From the NCBI GenBank assembly GCA_905235045.1, contig CAJOJO010000005.1, positions 1 to 33,104 of the forward strand: 33,104 nucleotides of DNA, written 5' to 3'. This DNA comes from an uncultured Bacilli bacterium. GTDB lineage: Bacteria > Bacillota_I > Bacilli_A > RF39 > UBA660. Below the pieces are notes generated by a model, which saw only the letters and a list, made by a program, of their open reading frames with translations, was not told where the DNA came from and ran no database searches. Below, piece after piece: positions 15,116 to 22,467 of this stretch. Every line of letters starts with the position of its first letter. The stretch's first letter is position 1. A program made the translations under genes and the position numbers.

Positions 15116-15993
15116 CAAAATATTATGGTAATTTTAAAGCTGTCGATAATTTGTCCTTTAGTGTTAAAGAAGGCGAAATATTTGGTTTATTAGGTGTTAA
15201 TGGAGCTGGTAAAACAACAACATTTAGAATGATTATTGGTTTATTAGACGTAACTGAAGGAACTATTTTATTAGATGGCAAACCAATTGATTATAGCGTA
15301 ACTGATAAAATTGGTTTTTTAACTGAAGAAAGAAGCTTACTAATTAAAATGACAGTTAGAGAACAAGCCATTTACTATGGAACCCTAAAAGGAATGAAAG
15401 AGAAAAAAATAATCGAAAGATTAGAAGAATTATTAGCTAAATTTGGTATATCAGAATATATTGATAAAAAAATAAAAGAATTATCAAAAGGTAACCAACA
15501 AAAAATTCAATTTATAATGGCTATTATAAACGAACCAAGATTACTTATATTAGATGAACCATTTAGTGGTTTAGATCCATTTAACGTTGAATTATTCAAA
15601 AACGAAATCGTTGAATTATCAAAAAAAGGTTCAATTATAATTTTTTCATCACATCGTATGGAACATGTTGAATTATTTTGTAAAAAACTAGTTATCATTT
15701 TAAAAGGTAAAACAGTTTTAGAAGGATATTTAAAAGATATAAAAGAAAAATATCAAAAGAAAAACATTATGATTAAAGCTGATATTAAAAAAGATGAACT
15801 ATTAAAGATTGATGGAGTAGAAGAAGTAACCGAAAAAGCTGATGAATTAGAAGTTAAAATATCTTCTAGTAAAATAGTTGATAACGTATTTAAAGCAGTA
15901 TCAAAAAAGAAAAATGTTACTAAATTTGTTGTTGAAGAACCATCATTAAACGAAATCTTTGTTTCAAAGGTAGGTGAAGCATATGAAAAGTAA
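15094..15993 (+). CDS. ABC transporter ATP-binding protein, NatA/YhaQ-like
   Basis: The 299-residue ATPase has Walker A GVNGAGKTT (34-42), Q-loop region, the signature as LSKGNQQ (130-136), Walker B LLILDEPFSGLD and the switch His in SSHRMEHVE. The GFLTEERSL stretch and the extra ~80-residue C-terminal domain (DUF4162-like) resemble the NatA/YhaQ class of exporter ATPases. GGGAGG precedes the ATG. It overlaps the preceding gene by 22 bases and the permease gene by 11 bases, so the two ABC subunits are made together. The exported substrate (Na+, a drug or a peptide) cannot be told. Confidence 0.92.
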   Translation: MLEVKNVTKYYGNFKAVDNLSFSVKEGEIFGLLGVNGAGKTTTFRMIIGLLDVTEGTILLDGKPIDYSVTDKIGFLTEERSLLIKMTVREQAIYYGTLKGMKEKKIIERLEELLAKFGISEYIDKKIKELSKGNQQKIQFIMAIINEPRLLILDEPFSGLDPFNVELFKNEIVELSKKGSIIIFSSHRMEHVELFCKKLVIILKGKTVLEGYLKDIKEKYQKKNIMIKADIKKDELLKIDGVEEVTEKADELEVKISSSKIVDNVFKAVSKKKNVTKFVVEEPSLNEIFVSKVGEAYEK

Positions 15994-17302
15994 ACTATGG
16001 TTTTTAACAAAAGTATCATTATCTCGTAAAGTAAAAACTAAAGCTTTTATTATTGTTAATATTATTTTAGCTGTTGGTTTAGTCGCTTTATTTAATATTG
16101 ATAGTATCATTAAAGCCTTTGGTGGTGACTTTGATGAACCATATAAAGTGTATATTATGGATAATACTAATGTTTCATATGATATTCTTAGTAATCAAAT
16201 AACTGAAACGGCAAAAACAGTATATGGTGATGACAATCAAACTTTTGAAGTAACTAAATACGAGAAAAGTAAAAAGGAAGCTTTAAATGAAACTAAAGAA
16301 AATGGTAAAGTAATTTTACTAGAAATTAATAATGATCCTACTAAAGTAATTAAAGTTAGTTTAACAACAGAGGGATATTTAGATACATTACCTTACCAAA
16401 TTTTATATCAAGCAATTAATACATCAAAAACCGCTATTGCGGTTGCTAGTTCAAATATAGATCCAGAAGAATTAAATAAAATATTAAGTAACATTGAAAT
16501 TGAAAGAGTTATTTTGGATGAAACAAAAACAACTGATGATGAAAATATGGAAGCTATTATGTCAACAGTTTTCCCAATATTTATTTTACCTTTCTTTATG
16601 TTAACAATTTTCTTAATTCAAATGATTGGTATGGAAGTAAATGATGAAAAAACAACCAGAGGTATGGAAATTATTATTTCTAATGTTTCACCAAAAACAC
16701 ATTTCTTTTCAAAATTATTAGCTGGTAATATATTTGTTATAGGGCAAGCTATATTATTACTTATTTATGGTGGAATTGGTTTATTAGTTCGTATCTTAAT
16801 TGGTAGTGGTAGTATTATAAATGGCTTAAGTGGTGATTTAGGAAATGTCTTTAATTCACTTTCAACTAGTGGTATTATTGATAAATTAGTATATATTATT
16901 CCACTTACTATAGTGCTTATGTTATTATCATTTATATCATATTCATTATTAGCTGGAATACTTGCTTCAATTACTACTAATGCTGAAGATTTTAGTCAAA
17001 TGCAAACACCAATGATGTTAATGTTATTAGTAGGTTACTATTTTGCTATTATGGCTGGTATGTTTAAAGGATCATTATTTATTCAAATATTATCCTATGT
17101 ACCATTTATTTCGGCAATTTTATCACCGTCATTACTGGTTATTGGTCAAATAGGCGTTATTGATGTTATTATTGCCATAATTGTTAATATAGTAGCTATT
17201 TATTTACTAATTAAATATGGTTTAAGAATCTATAAAGTTGGTATTTTAAATTACTCATCAAAAGATTTATGGAAAAAAATGTTTAAAGCAATGAAAAATT
17301 AA
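15983..17302 (+). CDS. ABC-2 type transporter permease, NatB/YhaP-like
   Basis: The ORF track starts at a GTG at 15974; the ATG at 15983 has AGGTGA at good spacing and begins a normal cytoplasmic N-terminus (MKSKLWFLTKVSLSRKVKTK), so I use it (439 residues). The layout is that of ABC-2 exporters: an N-terminal membrane helix (FIIVNIILAVGLVALF), a large extracellular domain of about 150 residues, then about five membrane helices from about residue 190 (PIFILPFFMLTIFLIQMIGMEV onward). The conserved NDEKTTRGMEIIISNVSP after the second helix is typical of NatB/YhaP. The partner is the adjacent ATPase. A terminator at its stop closes the operon. Confidence 0.9.
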   Translation: MKSKLWFLTKVSLSRKVKTKAFIIVNIILAVGLVALFNIDSIIKAFGGDFDEPYKVYIMDNTNVSYDILSNQITETAKTVYGDDNQTFEVTKYEKSKKEALNETKENGKVILLEINNDPTKVIKVSLTTEGYLDTLPYQILYQAINTSKTAIAVASSNIDPEELNKILSNIEIERVILDETKTTDDENMEAIMSTVFPIFILPFFMLTIFLIQMIGMEVNDEKTTRGMEIIISNVSPKTHFFSKLLAGNIFVIGQAILLLIYGGIGLLVRILIGSGSIINGLSGDLGNVFNSLSTSGIIDKLVYIIPLTIVLMLLSFISYSLLAGILASITTNAEDFSQMQTPMMLMLLVGYYFAIMAGMFKGSLFIQILSYVPFISAILSPSLLVIGQIGVIDVIIAIIVNIVAIYLLIKYGLRIYKVGILNYSSKDLWKKMFKAMKN

Positions 17303-17315
17303 TTCATTGCTTTTA
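17284..17315 (+). terminator. Terminator of the mutS-ABC operon
   Basis: AAAGCAATGAA / TTCATTGCTTT, an 11-bp perfect stem, starts in the last codons of the permease and is followed by a T-rich stretch. Confidence 0.85.
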
Positions 17316-17321
17316 ATTTTA

Positions 17322-17330
17322 TGCTATAAT
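17322..17330 (+). promoter_or_regulatory. Extended -10 promoter of the DUF1846 gene
   Basis: TGCTATAAT, a consensus hexamer with TGn extension, lies 23 bases before the ATG and after the terminator. Confidence 0.65.
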
Positions 17331-17353
17331 TAGTATGTAGAGTAGGTGGTTTT

Positions 17354-18811
17354 ATGAAGAAATGTTTTGATTGTGATAAGTATCTAAAATTACAATCTAA
17401 AAAAATTAAAGAAAGAATTAAGATGTTTGATAAATTATATATCGAATTTGGTGGTAAACTAATTGATGATAATCATGCAGCTCGTGTTTTACCTGGTTTT
17501 GAGCCCGATATTAAAATAAGATTATTACAAGAGTTTAAAGATGATGTCGAAATTATTTTATGTATAAATGCAAATGATATTGAAAAAAATCGAATTAGAT
17601 CAGATCGAGTTATCTCGTATGAAACTGAAACTATTCGTTTAATTGAATTTCTAAGAAGTAAAGGAATAGCAATTAATAATGTTGTTATTACGTTATATGA
17701 TCATCAAAAAGGCGTTGAAAAGTTTATCAATAAATTAGAGGATTATAAAATAAAAGCTTATTTGCACACATTTACTAAAGGTTATCCAACTGATGTAGAT
17801 ACAATAGTTAGTGAAGAAGGATATGGTGCTAACCCATATATTGAAACTACTAAACCACTAGTTGTTGTATCCGCACCAGGAGCTTATAGTGGTAAATTAG
17901 CTACTTCTTTATCGCAACTATATCATGAAAGTAAGAAAGGTATAAAAGTTGGATATGCTAAATTTGAAACATTCCCAGTATGGAATTTACCTTTAAAACA
18001 TCCAGTAAATATTGCTTATGAAGCAGCAACTGCAGATATTAATGATAAAAATATGATTGATTATTTTCATTTAGAAAAATATGGCGTAACAGCTATTAAC
18101 TATAATCGTGATTTGGAAACTTTTCCAGTATTAAAAGAAATTTTATATCGTATTACCAAAAAGAACATTTATTATTCACCAACTGATATGGGTGTTAATG
18201 TTATAAAAGACTGTATTATTGATGATGATTTAGCTCGTGAAGCTGCTAAAGCGGAAATAATTAGAAGATATTATAAAGCCAAAGTCGATTTAAAGAAGGG
18301 GATAGTACCATCAGAAGTACCTGATAGAATTAAATTATTAATGAATGAATTAGATATTAGTGAAGATGATCGTTTAGTTGTTAAAAAGGCTTATGAAAAA
18401 AAAGAAACATCAGGTTATCCTAGTGCAGCAATTATGATTGATAAAAAATTTGTCGTAGGTAGACAAACAGATTTATTATCACCGGTATCAAGTACAATAT
18501 TAAATGCTATTAAAGTAGTTACTAAAATACCTGATGATGTAGATTTATTATCTGAAAATATTTTAAAACCTATTTTAGCTTTAAAAGATAAAACTTTAAA
18601 TTTTAAAGAATCAACTTTAAGTTTAAATGAGGTTTTAATTGCTTTATCAATTTGTTCAGCTACTAATCCAGTAGTAGCAAATGCTATGAATAATTTATCT
18701 AAATTAGTAGGTAGTCAATTACATGCTACTTATATGATACCTGATAATGAAATGATTATATTAAATAACTTAGGAATTAATGCTACTTGCGAAACAGATA
18801 TGATAAATTAA
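17354..18811 (+). CDS. DUF1846 / UPF0371 family protein
   Basis: The 485-residue protein matches the DUF1846 (UPF0371) family known from streptococci and clostridia: the start (KLYIEFGGKLIDDNHAARVLPGFEPDIK), the central SAPGAYSGKLATSLSQLYHE nucleotide-loop-like segment, YAKFETFPVWNLPLKHPVN and AYEAATADI. Length is normal for the family, which is cytoplasmic with structures known and no settled function. AGGTGG precedes the ATG. It is monocistronic, between its own extended -10 promoter and a strong terminator. Confidence 0.9.
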   Translation: MKKCFDCDKYLKLQSKKIKERIKMFDKLYIEFGGKLIDDNHAARVLPGFEPDIKIRLLQEFKDDVEIILCINANDIEKNRIRSDRVISYETETIRLIEFLRSKGIAINNVVITLYDHQKGVEKFINKLEDYKIKAYLHTFTKGYPTDVDTIVSEEGYGANPYIETTKPLVVVSAPGAYSGKLATSLSQLYHESKKGIKVGYAKFETFPVWNLPLKHPVNIAYEAATADINDKNMIDYFHLEKYGVTAINYNRDLETFPVLKEILYRITKKNIYYSPTDMGVNVIKDCIIDDDLAREAAKAEIIRRYYKAKVDLKKGIVPSEVPDRIKLLMNELDISEDDRLVVKKAYEKKETSGYPSAAIMIDKKFVVGRQTDLLSPVSSTILNAIKVVTKIPDDVDLLSENILKPILALKDKTLNFKESTLSLNEVLIALSICSATNPVVANAMNNLSKLVGSQLHATYMIPDNEMIILNNLGINATCETDMIN

Positions 18812-18837
18812 AAAGCGAATATTATTTCGCTTTTTTG
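18811..18837 (+). terminator. Terminator of the DUF1846 gene
   Basis: AAAAGCGAA / TTTCGCTTTT surrounds a short loop and is followed by T. It immediately precedes the toxin promoter. Confidence 0.85.
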
Positions 18838-18866
18838 TTGACTAATAGATATATAACCAGTATAAT
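18838..18866 (+). promoter_or_regulatory. Promoter of the small hydrophobic peptide gene
   Basis: TTGACT (18838-18843), a 17-base spacer and a perfect TATAAT (18861-18866). It predicts a transcript beginning near 18873, about 54 bases before the peptide ATG. Confidence 0.85.
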
Positions 18867-18897
18867 TAATAGTAGGAGTATTTAGTACTGGGTGTCT

Positions 18898-18923
18898 ACC
18901 TTCATCCTATAATGGAAGGAGGT
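18898..18923 (+). promoter_or_regulatory. Hairpin that can hide the toxin Shine-Dalgarno
   Basis: CCTTC (18899-18903) pairs with GAAGG (18915-18919), and the same CCTTC/ACC bases could slide onto the AAGGAGG of the ribosome site. Sequestration of the SD in the full-length mRNA is a usual feature of type I toxin messages. Confidence 0.5.
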
Positions 18924-18926
18924 GAT

Positions 18927-19022
18927 ATGGTGAAAAAACGTGAATACGTTTGTAGAGTTTTACTTTACATAGCCATAATTTTATTCCTTCTATTATTTAT
19001 AATAGTTGAAATAAAAAAATGA
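18927..19022 (+). CDS. 31-residue hydrophobic peptide, probable type I toxin
   Basis: This ORF is too short for the ORF track. It encodes MVKKREYVCRVLLYIAIIL followed by FLLLFIIVEIKK: a short basic N-terminus, one membrane helix of about 18 residues and a lysine-rich end, the plan of type I toxins such as the TxpA/BsrG, Fst and 'putative holin-like toxin' groups. An ideal AAGGAGGTGAT site precedes it; ATG (18927) is 4 bases after GGAGG, and the GTG at 18930 (7 bases) is an equally good start, giving 30 residues. It has a strong promoter, a structured leader, and a convergent antisense RNA gene overlapping its stop. I know no close homologue by sequence; the toxin call is inference from architecture. 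Confidence 0.72.
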   Translation: MVKKREYVCRVLLYIAIILFLLLFIIVEIKK

Positions 19023-19047
19023 CACTTAAGTCAATGACTTAAATGTC
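19012..19047 (-). terminator. Terminator of the antisense RNA, overlapping the toxin stop
   Basis: Arms GACACTTAAGTC (19021-19032) and GACTTAAATGTC (19036-19047) pair at 11 of 12 positions with a 3-base loop. Read on the minus strand the hairpin is followed by ATTTTTTTA, a true rho-independent terminator. On the plus strand the same hairpin has no T tract, so it is oriented for the antisense transcript. Confidence 0.8.
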
Positions 19048-19119
19048 TAGTCCTAAACTTTAGGTAGGCATTCAGTAAACTAAATGCTCCTAATTTATTT
19101 TATGAGAATTAACCCATCT
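19012..19119 (-). ncRNA. Predicted antisense antitoxin RNA
   Basis: A minus-strand promoter (TTTACA, 17 bases, TAATAT) predicts a start near 19119 and the minus-strand terminator ends it near 19012, giving an RNA of about 105 nt complementary to the toxin mRNA stop codon and 3' end. The shared region also contains small plus-strand hairpins (CCTAAA/TTTAGG and GCATT/AATGC) that could form kissing loops. The arrangement matches type I antitoxins that overlap toxin 3' ends (for example SR4 against bsrG). It is a prediction only. Confidence 0.6.
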
Positions 19120-19125
19120 ATATAC

Positions 19126-19154
19126 ATATTAACACATTTGTGTTTAATTGTAAA
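19126..19154 (-). promoter_or_regulatory. Candidate promoter of the antisense RNA
   Basis: On the minus strand TTTACA (19154-19149), a 17-base spacer and TAATAT (19131-19126). The spacer holds a small palindrome, AACACA/TGTGTT. The -10 is only 4/6 matched, so the promoter is less certain than the terminator. Confidence 0.5.
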
Positions 19155-19156
19155 TA

Positions 19157-19675
19157 TTAAGCTATAAATAAGAAATAAGCCATATAACTAGCTATTGATA
19201 AAGTGGCTAATATTTCAAAAAATTTCTTTGCTTTAATATTTTTAATAATAATTGATAAGATATAGAAAATAGACATTAAACATAAAGCACTACTAGTTAA
19301 AATTGTTTCTAATTCTTTCTCTTTAATAATATTGAATATTGCATAAGTACAACTTGATACTAATAATATAATAATAGAAATAGTTAATAGGAAATTTAAG
19401 AATGGATGTTTTTCAGTAGGAATACTAATATTTTCATTTCTCTCGCGTCTTGTTTTTAATTTATTTAATGATTCAGTATCCATTTCTTTAGTTGCTTCCA
19501 TTTTCTTTTCTTCAACTATTTTTGCAAATTCTTTATCTTCTTTATGTTCTAATTTTTTTTCTTTTCTTTTTTCTCTTTTTTTCTCTTTTAAAGCTTTTTT
19601 AGCTATTTTCTTTTCTTCATCAAGTTCTCTTTTGTTTTTTTCTTCTTCAAATAAGTCTATAATATCTTCTTTCAT
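19157..19675 (-). CDS. Charged coiled-coil plus membrane protein, unknown function
   Basis: The ORF track starts at 19852, but that extension runs through the divergent gene and lacks an SD. The ATG at 19675 (MKEDIIDLFEEEKNKREL) follows GGTGATAAT and an extended -10, giving 172 residues. Residues 1 to about 95 are extremely charged, Lys/Glu-rich and probably a long coiled coil (KKALKEKKREKRKEKKLEHKED). Then come three hydrophobic segments: about 96-118 (FLNFLLTISIIILLVSSCTYAIF), 127-147 and 151-171. It is thus a cytoplasmic coil on a membrane anchor. Divergent to the DUF2207 gene with overlapping promoter regions. No family recognised; no clear terminator seen. Confidence 0.75.
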   Translation of the reverse strand: MKEDIIDLFEEEKNKRELDEEKKIAKKALKEKKREKRKEKKLEHKEDKEFAKIVEEKKMEATKEMDTESLNKLKTRRERNENISIPTEKHPFLNFLLTISIIILLVSSCTYAIFNIIKEKELETILTSSALCLMSIFYILSIIIKNIKAKKFFEILATLSIASYMAYFLFIA

Positions 19676-19690
19676 ATTATCACCATCTAT

Positions 19691-19699
19691 ATTATAGCA
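19691..19699 (-). promoter_or_regulatory. Extended -10 promoter of the minus-strand coiled-coil gene
   Basis: On the minus strand TGCTATAAT lies 15 bases before the ATG at 19675. Confidence 0.6.
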
Positions 19700-19741
19700 C
19701 ATTCCCCAAAATAAAAAAATAATTACTTTTAAGTAAAAGTA

Positions 19742-19750
19742 TGTTAAAAT
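19742..19750 (+). promoter_or_regulatory. Candidate extended -10 promoter of the DUF2207 gene
   Basis: TGTTAAAAT lies 19 bases before the ATG, divergent from the minus-strand promoter 43 bases away. Confidence 0.5.
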
Positions 19751-19769
19751 ATAAATAGGAGTTGGTGTA

Positions 19770-21473
19770 ATGAAAAAATTTATATATAGTTTATTAATTA
19801 TTACTAGTTTCTTTATTGTTGGAACGGTAAAAGCGGAAAGTATAAATTCCATTAATATGGATATTTATATTGATAATAATGGTGATGCTTACGTAACAGA
19901 AGTATGGGATACTAATGCAACAGAGAAAACGGAGTATTATCATGCTTATTATAATATTGGTAATTCTAAAATAACAGACTTAAAAGTTAAAGATGAATCG
20001 CAAGAATATACTTATACTGAATGGGATATAAATGGTTCCTTAAGCAGTAAGGCATATCACTATGGGTATAACTATGCTGAAGATGGTGTAGAATTATGTT
20101 TTGGTAAGAGTAGCTATGGACACCATAAATATACTTTAACATATAAAATAAATGGTTTTGTTTATAATACGGATGATGGTAAGCAAGTAATTTATTGGAC
20201 ATTATTAAATAAAATAAATCCAGCCCCAAAAGAATTTGAAATTGTAATTTATGCTGATGAGGATTTTAAAGACACGTTACCTGTCTGGGGATATGGTTTT
20301 TATGGTGGCGAGGCATCAGTAGCTAATGGTAAAATTTATTTATCAAATAAAGCAACAAATGAGACATTCACTAATAGTGATTATATGACATTGTTAGCTG
20401 AATTTGATGAACCAATCTTCACTACGGAATATAATTTTGGTAAATCATTTACAGAAATATCTTCTATGGCTAAAGAAGGAATTACGGCTTATAGTAATGA
20501 ACCTTCTGTCTTTGAAAAAATTTTTATGATAATTCAATTTATTATTTGGTTTAGTATATTTGGCGCTATATTCGCAGCTGCTAAAAAGAATGACAATAAA
20601 TGTGGAAGTAAAATGTTGGATTTTGGAGAACAAGGCAAAAAACTACCAAAAGATGACTTTATGTTTCATGAATTACCATGTGGTAAAGATATTTATCGTG
20701 CTTACTGGTTAGCTACTAATTATAAATTAATAAAAAAACCTACAGATTTTTTAGGAGCTGTTTTACTTAAATGGACAAAAGAAGGTAAAGTAATTGTAGA
20801 AAGTGAGACAAAAGGTAAAGTATTTAAAAAAGAAGAAACAAAAATTCATATGCAAGAAAACATTACTTTAGATAATGAAAATGAAGAATCATTATATAAA
20901 TATATGTATCGCGCTAGTAAAGATGGTATTTTAGAAAGTCATGAATTTGAAAGTTGGTGCAAAACAAATTATTCAACTATTTTAGGTTGGTTTGATAAAG
21001 CTTTAGATTATGAAAGTGATATACTAATTAATGAAGGTAAATTAGTTGAATGTGAAAAGAAAAATATGAAAGTATTTACTTCAACAGTTTATAAAGTAGA
21101 TCCTTCAATGTATGAACAAGCTAATTATTTAAGAGGACTTAAGAATTTCTTTAATGACTTAGGTAATATGAAAGATAAAGAAGTAATTGAAGTACAAATG
21201 TGGGAAGAGTACTTAATGTATGCTCAAATATTTGGTGTTGCTGATAAAGTTGCTAAACAATTTAAAGAAATGTATCCAAATGTAATAACAGATGATTCAT
21301 ATAATAATATGATGTATATTAATACAATCGCGTATACTGGTATGCATAGCGCTAGTGTTGCTAGATCTCGTGCTGAAAGTTATTCATCAGGTGGTGGTGG
21401 TTTCTCTAGTGGCGGCGGAGGATTTGGTTCCTTCGGTGGCGGAGGCGGAGGCTTCGGCGGAGGCTCACGTTAA
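19770..21473 (+). CDS. DUF2207 family membrane protein
   Basis: The 567-residue protein starts with a signal peptide (MKKFIYSLLIITSFFIVGTVKA, probable cut before ESIN). An extracellular beta-rich domain follows (MDIYIDNNGDAYVTEVWD, YHAYYNIGNSKITDLKVKDES, LTYKINGFVYNTDDGKQVIYWTLL), the hallmark of DUF2207. A membrane helix at about 250-272 (IFMIIQFIIWFSIFGAIFAAAKK) leads to a cytoplasmic region with winged-helix-like repeats (AYWLATNYKLIKKPTDFLGAVLLKWTKEGKVIVE). The end is a glycine/serine tail (SSGGGGFSSGGGG...FGGGSR), common in this family; its codons (GGC, GGA) are more GC-rich than elsewhere. The family usually shows further membrane helices, which are not obvious here. Role unknown. A terminator starts at the stop. 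Confidence 0.88.
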   Translation: MKKFIYSLLIITSFFIVGTVKAESINSINMDIYIDNNGDAYVTEVWDTNATEKTEYYHAYYNIGNSKITDLKVKDESQEYTYTEWDINGSLSSKAYHYGYNYAEDGVELCFGKSSYGHHKYTLTYKINGFVYNTDDGKQVIYWTLLNKINPAPKEFEIVIYADEDFKDTLPVWGYGFYGGEASVANGKIYLSNKATNETFTNSDYMTLLAEFDEPIFTTEYNFGKSFTEISSMAKEGITAYSNEPSVFEKIFMIIQFIIWFSIFGAIFAAAKKNDNKCGSKMLDFGEQGKKLPKDDFMFHELPCGKDIYRAYWLATNYKLIKKPTDFLGAVLLKWTKEGKVIVESETKGKVFKKEETKIHMQENITLDNENEESLYKYMYRASKDGILESHEFESWCKTNYSTILGWFDKALDYESDILINEGKLVECEKKNMKVFTSTVYKVDPSMYEQANYLRGLKNFFNDLGNMKDKEVIEVQMWEEYLMYAQIFGVADKVAKQFKEMYPNVITDDSYNNMMYINTIAYTGMHSASVARSRAESYSSGGGGFSSGGGGFGSFGGGGGGFGGGSR

Positions 21474-21497
21474 AAAGACTTTAATTAAGTCTTTTTT
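21473..21497 (+). terminator. Terminator of the DUF2207 gene
   Basis: A perfect 9-bp stem AAAAGACTT / AAGTCTTTT with loop TAATT is followed by T. Confidence 0.9.
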
Positions 21498-21564
21498 GTA
21501 TATAATGCGACATATTTTTTACTTTTCTTATGTTAGGATATAAAACTTAAGAAAGGAGAAGAAT

Positions 21565-22431
21565 ATGCAAAGGGATTTATTAAAAATGGATGTAAAAGGG
21601 AATAAAATAGGAGTTATTAAAATAAATGAAAAGGAATATATATCACTCACTGATTTAGCTAGGTATGCAAATGAAGAAGATCCAAAAGTACCAGTTTATT
21701 CGTGGATGCGAAATAAAAATATTATTCTATATTTAGGTTTATGGGAAAGCATTTATAATAAAGATTTTAAAGGTCACGAATTCGAGACCTTTAAAAATGA
21801 AGCTGGTTCTAATAACTTTTATATGTCACCACAAAAATGGATAAATGCAACTAATGCTATTGGTATAGTATCAAAACGCGGTAGATATAGTAGTGGAACA
21901 TATGCACATTCTGATATAGCTTTTGAATTTGCTAGTTGGTTAAGTCCTGAATTTAAATTATATTTAATCCAAGAATTTCAAAGATTAAAGAAAAGGGAAG
22001 CTATTGAATTAAAACAAGATTGGCAAGCTAATAGAATACTATCTAAAGCAAATTATTTGCTTCATACAGATGCAATTAAAAACTATATAGTTCCTAATTT
22101 AACTGAAAAACAAAAAAGACATGTATATGCTGATGAAGCAGATATATTAAATGTTGCTTTATTTGGTATGACAGCTAAAGAATGGAAAAAGAGTAATCCT
22201 AAACTAAAAGGTAATATAAGAGATAATACTGATTTATTACATTTAATTATCCTAAATAATTTAGAAAATTCTAATACTGAATTTATTAAATTGGGATTAA
22301 GTCAAAAAGAAAGATTAGTTAGATTAAATAAGTCCGCTATAAATCAAATGGAATTATTAAAAAAAGTAAAAGGAATTAAAGAACTAGAAAATTTACAAAA
22401 ACATGTAAATAATAATTTATTAAATCTTTAA
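21565..22431 (+). CDS. KilA-N domain protein
   Basis: The 288-residue protein has an N-terminal KilA-N DNA-binding domain: IKINEKEYISLTDLARYAN, VYSWMRNKNIILYLGLWE, FYMSPQKWINATNAIGI, RGRYSSGTYAHSDIAFEFASWLSPEFKLYLIQEFQRLK (to about residue 145). A helical C-terminal region follows (DWQANRILSKANYLLHTDAIKNYI, EADILNVALFGMTAKEWKK). Such proteins derive from phage and large-virus anti-repressors; solitary chromosomal copies are of unknown function. AAAGGAG lies before the ATG. It stands alone after a terminator, with no phage genes nearby, and no terminator separates it from the SDR gene. The reading frame contains a near-perfect 32-bp palindrome (21765-21796) just before the conserved EAGSNNF segment. 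Confidence 0.9.
   Translation: MQRDLLKMDVKGNKIGVIKINEKEYISLTDLARYANEEDPKVPVYSWMRNKNIILYLGLWESIYNKDFKGHEFETFKNEAGSNNFYMSPQKWINATNAIGIVSKRGRYSSGTYAHSDIAFEFASWLSPEFKLYLIQEFQRLKKREAIELKQDWQANRILSKANYLLHTDAIKNYIVPNLTEKQKRHVYADEADILNVALFGMTAKEWKKSNPKLKGNIRDNTDLLHLIILNNLENSNTEFIKLGLSQKERLVRLNKSAINQMELLKKVKGIKELENLQKHVNNNLLNL
21765..21796 (+). repeat. 32-bp near-perfect palindrome inside the KilA-N gene
   Basis: Arms TTTTAAAGGTC (21765-21775) and GACCTTTAAAA (21786-21796) are exact complements, with the palindromic centre CGAATTCG (21777-21784). Fifteen of sixteen symmetric pairs match; the only mismatch is A21776/A21785. It encodes FKGHEFETFK in frame. Confidence 0.9.
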
Positions 22432-22467
22432 ATTATGATATTATTATATAGAAAAAGAGGTGTCTAT

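Noticed and set aside
19676-19852. ORF-track extension of the minus-strand coiled-coil protein
   Set aside because: It overlaps the divergent DUF2207 gene and its promoter; ATG at 19675 has GGTGATAAT and an extended -10.
21355-21543. Plus-strand ORF overlapping the end of the DUF2207 gene
   Set aside because: Alternative-frame reading of the glycine-codon repeat and the terminator; no ribosome site.
21491-21564. A clear promoter for the KilA-N gene
   Set aside because: TATAAT at 21501-21506 lies in the terminator tail with no fitting -35, and TGTTAGGAT further down is a weak -10; I could not choose between them.
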